Shown here piece by piece: positions 59,887 through 64,000 of a DNA stretch of 64,000 bases. The stretch spans positions 354,808 to 418,807 of the forward strand of contig NW_011887307.1 of the NCBI RefSeq assembly GCF_000151315.2, given 5' to 3'. The notes below the pieces were generated by a model. It had not been told where the DNA came from. It saw nothing but the letters and a program-made list of their open reading frames with translations, and searched no databases. The position numbers and the translations under genes were made by a program. This DNA comes from Capsaspora owczarzaki ATCC 30864 (lineage: Eukaryota; Opisthokonta; Filasterea). The stretch's first letter is position 1; every line of letters starts with the position of its first letter.

Positions 59887-60323
59887 CGAGTGATGTATTT
59901 GACCAAGTAGAGGAAAATTCAAGACTGATCTGAAATTGGATTCAAGACTGAGCTGAAATTGGATTGTTTGACTCGGCGAATCCGTCTCTCAACCACAGCC
60001 GCCGGTTTCGATATCAAAAAACAATATAAAAGTGTAGTGATATTGTGGAGTCAATAATAGCGCGTGCCGGGTCGATAGACGGGTGTCCTCAGATTTTGCT
60101 CATTTTAAGCATTCAGCCCGTAGACGTCATCCAAGCGGCCTGTCGTTTTGCTTGACATGTGATATTGACCCAGACCTTCCAACTGATAGCAAAGAGAGGG
60201 CATGCAACGTCTCCCAGGTGGCTGCCGGCCTTTGAACGCCATAACAGTGTTTGCACTTCAAAGTCGATTGATTTTGTTCTGTATTGAAACGAGAAACCGG
60301 TCAGTCTTGTGTCCTTTTGTTCC
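59887..60323. other. Divergent intergenic region (MTMR / unrecognised mitochondrial protein)
   Basis: 437 bases between two divergent starts, presumably holding both promoters. A short near-duplicate reading gattcaagactgagctgaaa occurs at about 59939-59960 beside a variant at 59919-59940. No gene is seen. Confidence 0.55.
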
Positions 60324-61352
60324 ATGCTTCAATCTGCGTTCAACTCGTTTGCTTGCAAGAGGCTCTCAGCTTTTTCGCGCGCTTTTGGTGTTTTGTCATT
60401 TTCGCCGCCGCCGCCTCTTCTGCTTTCTCGCGTTCCTCGTGGGCTCTTCCACTCACAACAACAATCAAGGTATGCTAGGATATGTGTTGTCATGATGCGC
60501 GCACTGCGCGGCTTCGTCCAGAGCGCGGTACTTGAGAGAACGCTAAATGCACTTGATCGCTCACCTCTCGTCTCGTTGTGCCGACACAGCGAGGTCGAGA
60601 CCACCAAGCCGGTTCTGCTTGTTGGAGGCCCAGACGACGAGCTCTTCTACCAGAAGTACACGACGCTCGGTCAGCACGCTCAGTTCAAGACAGCAGGTGC
60701 ATTTGACAGGAAGGCTGTTTCTCACATCATGAGGCAAACCAAGCTCAAGCATGCCTTTCTCAGCGACAGCAACATGTATGCAGCTTCGCCCAATCTGGCT
60801 GCCGCCCAGGCGCAGATCTCGAAAAACGTTGGCGTACCTGTCGTCTACACGCTGTTGCCGCGCATCGAGTCGTACCTGATTTTGAGTGAAATGCTCACGC
60901 GGAGCGAGGAAGCATACGCCCTGCGCCACCACGCCATCCGCGTGATTTACAAGCACATGGATTACTTTTTCACCTCATTCAAGAGCATGCGCGAGGAGTC
61001 GGGTCTGGGTCTCTCTACGAAGTCGAGCGAAACAGCGCCGAACGACCAGCAGAACAAGGTTTTTACAGCTGTCGACCGACTTTTTCCGCGCATGGACCCG
61101 AACGGTCCGGAGATGCTCTGGAGTGAGCTGGTTCATCAGCAGCGCGTCAACGCTTCGTCAAGCTCATTCGATCCTGTTGGCTTTTGGACCACGTATGTCA
61201 AGATGGTGGATGGCAAGAAGGCAATGGTGCGTGGACCTGACGGAGAGCCGAGGAGCACCGACGCGATGATTTGCAAGACGACGTGTCTCCACCCCAAAGT
61301 CCAAGCTCTGCTCGACCAAACTGTGCAGGCTGCTCTTCAAGGCTTGAAGTGA
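60324..61352 (+). CDS. Unrecognised protein, probably mitochondrial
   Basis: I do not recognise this family. The preferred model has two exons, 60324-60469 and 60590-61352, giving 302 residues. The 120-base intron starts GTATGCTA and ends GACACAG. If it is retained, the frame stays open and the protein has 342 residues. The N-terminus MLQSAFNSFACKRLSAFSRA is basic, hydrophobic and free of acidic residues, and is followed by RVPRGLFHS, a good mitochondrial presequence with a plausible cleavage site. The mature part starts KPVLLVGGPDDELFYQKYTT, contains MRQTKLKHAFLSDSNMYAAS, a helical stretch RIESYLILSEMLTRSEEAYA, the basic helix ALRHHAIRVIYKHMDYFF, and WTTYVKMVDGKKAMVRGPDG. Coding character is clear from length, codon pattern and amphipathic composition. 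No catalytic motif stands out. Confidence 0.8.
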   Translation: MLQSAFNSFACKRLSAFSRAFGVLSFSPPPPLLLSRVPRGLFHSQQQSRYARICVVMMRALRGFVQSAVLERTLNALDRSPLVSLCRHSEVETTKPVLLVGGPDDELFYQKYTTLGQHAQFKTAGAFDRKAVSHIMRQTKLKHAFLSDSNMYAASPNLAAAQAQISKNVGVPVVYTLLPRIESYLILSEMLTRSEEAYALRHHAIRVIYKHMDYFFTSFKSMREESGLGLSTKSSETAPNDQQNKVFTAVDRLFPRMDPNGPEMLWSELVHQQRVNASSSSFDPVGFWTTYVKMVDGKKAMVRGPDGEPRSTDAMICKTTCLHPKVQALLDQTVQAALQGLK

Positions 61353-63672
61353 CGTACACCAGGCTGTTCTTTACCGCGTGATTTGAACTAGCTCGGGCGA
61401 TTTGCGAGTGCTTGCTTTGAACTCTTTTCGCTGCTTGCACTGTTGGTGTCATCCCTCACAATTCCAGAAGACAGTCAAAAGTTCAATCTTCTACACTATC
61501 TATTTACAGCATCTTTCTGCACTCTTCATCATTCTGGGCTATCCATGTGATTCTAAAAGCGAACGTCGCTTGCGAGCTGCGTTGCCAGCATTGTGCGGAG
61601 CGAAAGCAATCACCCGTTGCAATGTGCAGAGACACATGTAGAGATGCCATTATAAGGAATGCCATGCGTGCTTGGATTTTGCAGTTGGCTGGACAACAGA
61701 GCCGGAGGGCGTTTTCGATGGCACCATCGACTGCAATTCGCTACTTTGCCGGAGCAGTTTTCGTTCTGCACTTTCGCTCGGGTAAACTATGGCACCATAC
61801 TGTAGTCAAGTATTCGCTACTACTTTGTTTCAGCCCTGAAGTTCTTCTCGAGCAAGATGACGCGCTGTCGTCAATTCGCTTTTTGAGCTTTTCGTCGTTC
61901 GGTATTTGTTGTTCGGTCTCTTTTGAATCATCGTTTTGCCGTTGCTGACACAAATGGTAAAATTCTTCAATGTTCAAGTTTCCATCAATCCATCGTTTCA
62001 CCAATCTGAGCAATCAGCCCCTCTGCCATGCTGTCTGTCATTCGGAATGTTTTTCGAGCAGCAGCTCACTCATCCTCGTTCCCCCAGCGCCCCCGCCCCG
62101 CGCCCCTTTTGTGTGCGTACGTGTCTGGATGATAACCGTTACCTCGTGCGATCTCTTTTCTTTCTCTTTGGTCGGGTTTGTAGATAGTCGTCGCTGTTTG
62201 ACACGTTCCGTCGGCAAGAATGAGAATGAACAAATGTGCACTCTCTCACTTCAGGCGCCCCACGCAGCTGCCGATACGCCCTGACCTCAACCCTAACCCA
62301 TCCCCCATCCTCCTATGCCCCTATTCTCTCTGCCCCACCACCCCTCTGCATCTCGTTCACTGCCTCATCTCGATTTCTCGCACCCTCCCCCGCAATCACG
62401 CCTCCTTTCATGCATTTTCTGCCACCTCATCCCCTCCCGTCTCCGCCTCTCGCTCGCTCCATCCACTCGACCGCCGTTCACCCCATGCTTGCGTTCCGTT
62501 TCATGTCCTTCTCCTCTCCATCTCAATCGCTGCCGGTCGCGTTTTCCTATCGTGTTTTATTGCATGGTCACCTTTTTTTTTCTTTTCTTTTTTTTTTTGT
62601 TCATTTGTTTTATTTTGTTTTGTTTTTGGATTCCAGCTGTTTCGGCGAATTCCTCGTCGTGTGCAAGCAGCTCTTTTCTTCTTGCTCTGCCGCTGTGGTT
62701 TGTACGCTGCTGGTCGTGTCGAGTCTCGCAAGCGGTCGAGTGAATGGCAAACCCAAAACCTAATCTCGATTTCACCTCACTCAATTTTTTATTATTTTTA
62801 GCATTTATTCTGATTATTTTTTGAGTACGTTTTTTTTTTTTTTTTTTTTTTTCGTTGTTTCATTGCAAAACACACGAGCGCACGCCGACACGAAACGCCA
62901 AGCAGGCGTTGGGGCTGGCTGCGGTGCTGCTGCTGCACCCATGTCGTACACTCACTGCTCACCGAGCGGGAAGGCGGGGGATGGCATGGACTACCTCGCA
63001 CGCTCATGCGAAGCGCGGTTCCAGATGTGCCACTGGCCTTTTTTTTTTTTCTTTTTTTTTTTCTCCAGTTCACTTCCCCTGCGCTTCTGCACCGCCTTGT
63101 TCGACAAGTCAGCCTGCTGCAGAGTGCTTTGAAACTGTCCTCGGCTTGTGCTTGTGTCGAGCGTGTCCCATTCCCTCATTGTCGCCTCCAGCAATCTTAC
63201 CTCAAACCATCGAACCACGAAACACAAACGCCTTTTTTTTTTTTTTTTTTTTTTTGGGCCTGTTTGTAAGGATTTGCATTACAACAACAACAATAACAAC
63301 GACGACAACGCCTCTTTGGCTCGGCGCGCTTCCCCCCTGCGCCTGGTCGCCGCCGGAACCTGCCTGTCTGCTTGATGACGGGCTTGTGCGTGGCATGTGT
63401 CGCCAGCGGAGCGAGGAGAGAGCCGCCGTTCGTTGCTCCGACCACGGTCGTTTCGGCGATCGAGGTTTGAGCACCTTTTAGGCTGGCTATTGCCTGTTGT
63501 GTGGCTGTTGCGTTGGAAGCGTCGTGCGTCGGTGTCCCGCCGCAAAGTGGGTGTTTATCGGCAGCTGCGTGTGGTTGCTGCATTACGTGTTTGGCGGTCC
63601 TCATTCGGACCCGGAGAGCGTAGCGCGCTGCTTTTTTTTTTTTTTTTTTTTTTTTTTTTGAGCCTGAGCTTT

Positions 63673-63711
<39 letters not shown>

Positions 63712-63966
63712 CCCTTTCCTTTTCTTCTTCATTCCACACAACCTTGATTTGGATGTCCCCCCATTTGTACCACTCGCTGTCCCTCTCTCTCTCTCTCTCT
63801 CTCTCGGGGGGGCTCTTTCGTTTGACCCTAACTTGCCTCCAGCCTTATCACACACTCTCTTTCCATATAACCGGGTTTTTGCCCTTGGCTTTCCAAATAA
63901 ATTTCCCCTTTTTTTTTTTCTTTTTTTTTCCAAAAAAATTTTTCCGCGCCTTTTTTTTTTTTCTCT

Positions 63967-64000
<34 letters not shown>
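61353..64000. other. Gene-poor right end with homopolymer tracts
   Basis: No gene is confidently supported over 2.6 kb. Bases 61353-62800 are mixed sequence and then pyrimidine-rich on plus (62280-62600). From 62820 there are long T runs (62830-62852, 63632-63659, 63675-63711 and the last 31 bases), a (TC)n run at about 63781-63806, and short phrases separated by homopolymers. This pattern is typical of a contig end with poor base calls. Two minus-strand stretches look weakly protein-like and are described in the findings. Confidence 0.55.
63632..63711. repeat. Two long poly-T tracts
   Basis: Runs of about 28 and 37 T residues separated by 15 bases. Their length and the contig-end position make their exact size unreliable. 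Confidence 0.8.

Noticed and set aside
60470-60589. Treating the unrecognised mitochondrial gene as a single uninterrupted frame
   Set aside because: The open frame allows it, but GTATGC and ACACAG ends, a pyrimidine-rich 3' part and typical intron length favour splicing; kept as an alternative isoform.
62220-62801. 193-codon plus-strand frame with Ser/Pro/His-rich then Phe-rich sequence
   Set aside because: Composition follows the pyrimidine-rich DNA; there is no known motif, and neighbouring frames look equally open.
63197-63739. Lys-rich minus-strand frame at the right end
   Set aside because: Most of its Lys codons come from poly-T tracts that are probably sequencing or contig-end artefacts.

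Overview
This is 64 kb of compact, intron-rich nuclear DNA from a eukaryote. I find 19 protein-coding genes and one tRNA. Introns are mostly 70-150 bases with GT-AG ends. Many proteins carry Gln-, Ser-, Gly- or Pro-rich inserts. The gene set (germ cell-less, MED12, XRCC1 with two BRCT domains, sedoheptulokinase, ALIX, a PLK1-type kinase, NLRC3-style leucine-rich repeats) points to an opisthokont, most likely a unicellular relative of animals such as the filasterean Capsaspora. The species is inference. Gene models were built by hand: splice sites were chosen so that the reading phase is kept at every junction and the joined protein matches a known family.

Layout. 1-1027: A-rich DNA with a diverged direct repeat. 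1028-5247 (+): ALIX/PDCD6IP. 5514-7154 (-): nucleoside hydrolase. 7701-9618 (+): beta-carbonic anhydrase. 9963-14215 (-): polo-like kinase. 14931-15931 (+): U1 snRNP protein C. 16173-18365 (-): PPIL4. 18527-20338 (-): sedoheptulokinase. 21029-21101 (-): tRNA-Ala(CGC). 21475-24024 (+): TOM1/GPR137-like membrane protein. 24224-26626 (-): mitochondrial acetyl-CoA acetyltransferase. 26848-29066 (+): LRR protein with one repeat per exon. 29236-30173 (-): CZIB/C1orf123. 30329-33233 (+): germ cell-less BTB protein. 33497-34294 (-): IAH1-type esterase. 34558-43434 (+): MED12. 43739-47936 (-): POLR3B. 48203-48608 (+): SCOC-like coiled coil. 49028-50548 (+): F-box/short-ankyrin protein. 50635-53836 (+): XRCC1. 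54195-55775 (+): GAR1. 55963-59886 (-): myotubularin phosphatase with FYVE finger. 60324-61352 (+): unrecognised, probably mitochondrial protein. 61353-64000: no confident gene; it ends in long poly-T runs typical of a contig end.

The genes are not an operon or a single pathway. They fall into loose groups: transcription and RNA (MED12, POLR3B, SNRPC, PPIL4, GAR1, tRNA), membrane trafficking and phosphoinositides (ALIX, MTMR-FYVE, SCOC, TOM1-like), cell cycle and DNA repair (PLK, XRCC1), and metabolism (ACAT1, SHPK, nucleoside hydrolase, carbonic anhydrase, esterase). Most neighbours are divergent or convergent pairs separated by 90-550 bases, so several promoters are probably shared.

I saw no CRISPR array, transposon, virus or gene cluster that looks like a new system. 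The points most worth a second look are the repeated acidic FHA-docking-like motifs in XRCC1, the unrecognised mitochondrial protein, the exon-per-repeat LRR gene with a recent exon-plus-intron duplication, the intronless 27-residue ankyrin gene, the N-myristoylation motif on germ cell-less, and a one-codon first exon in CZIB.
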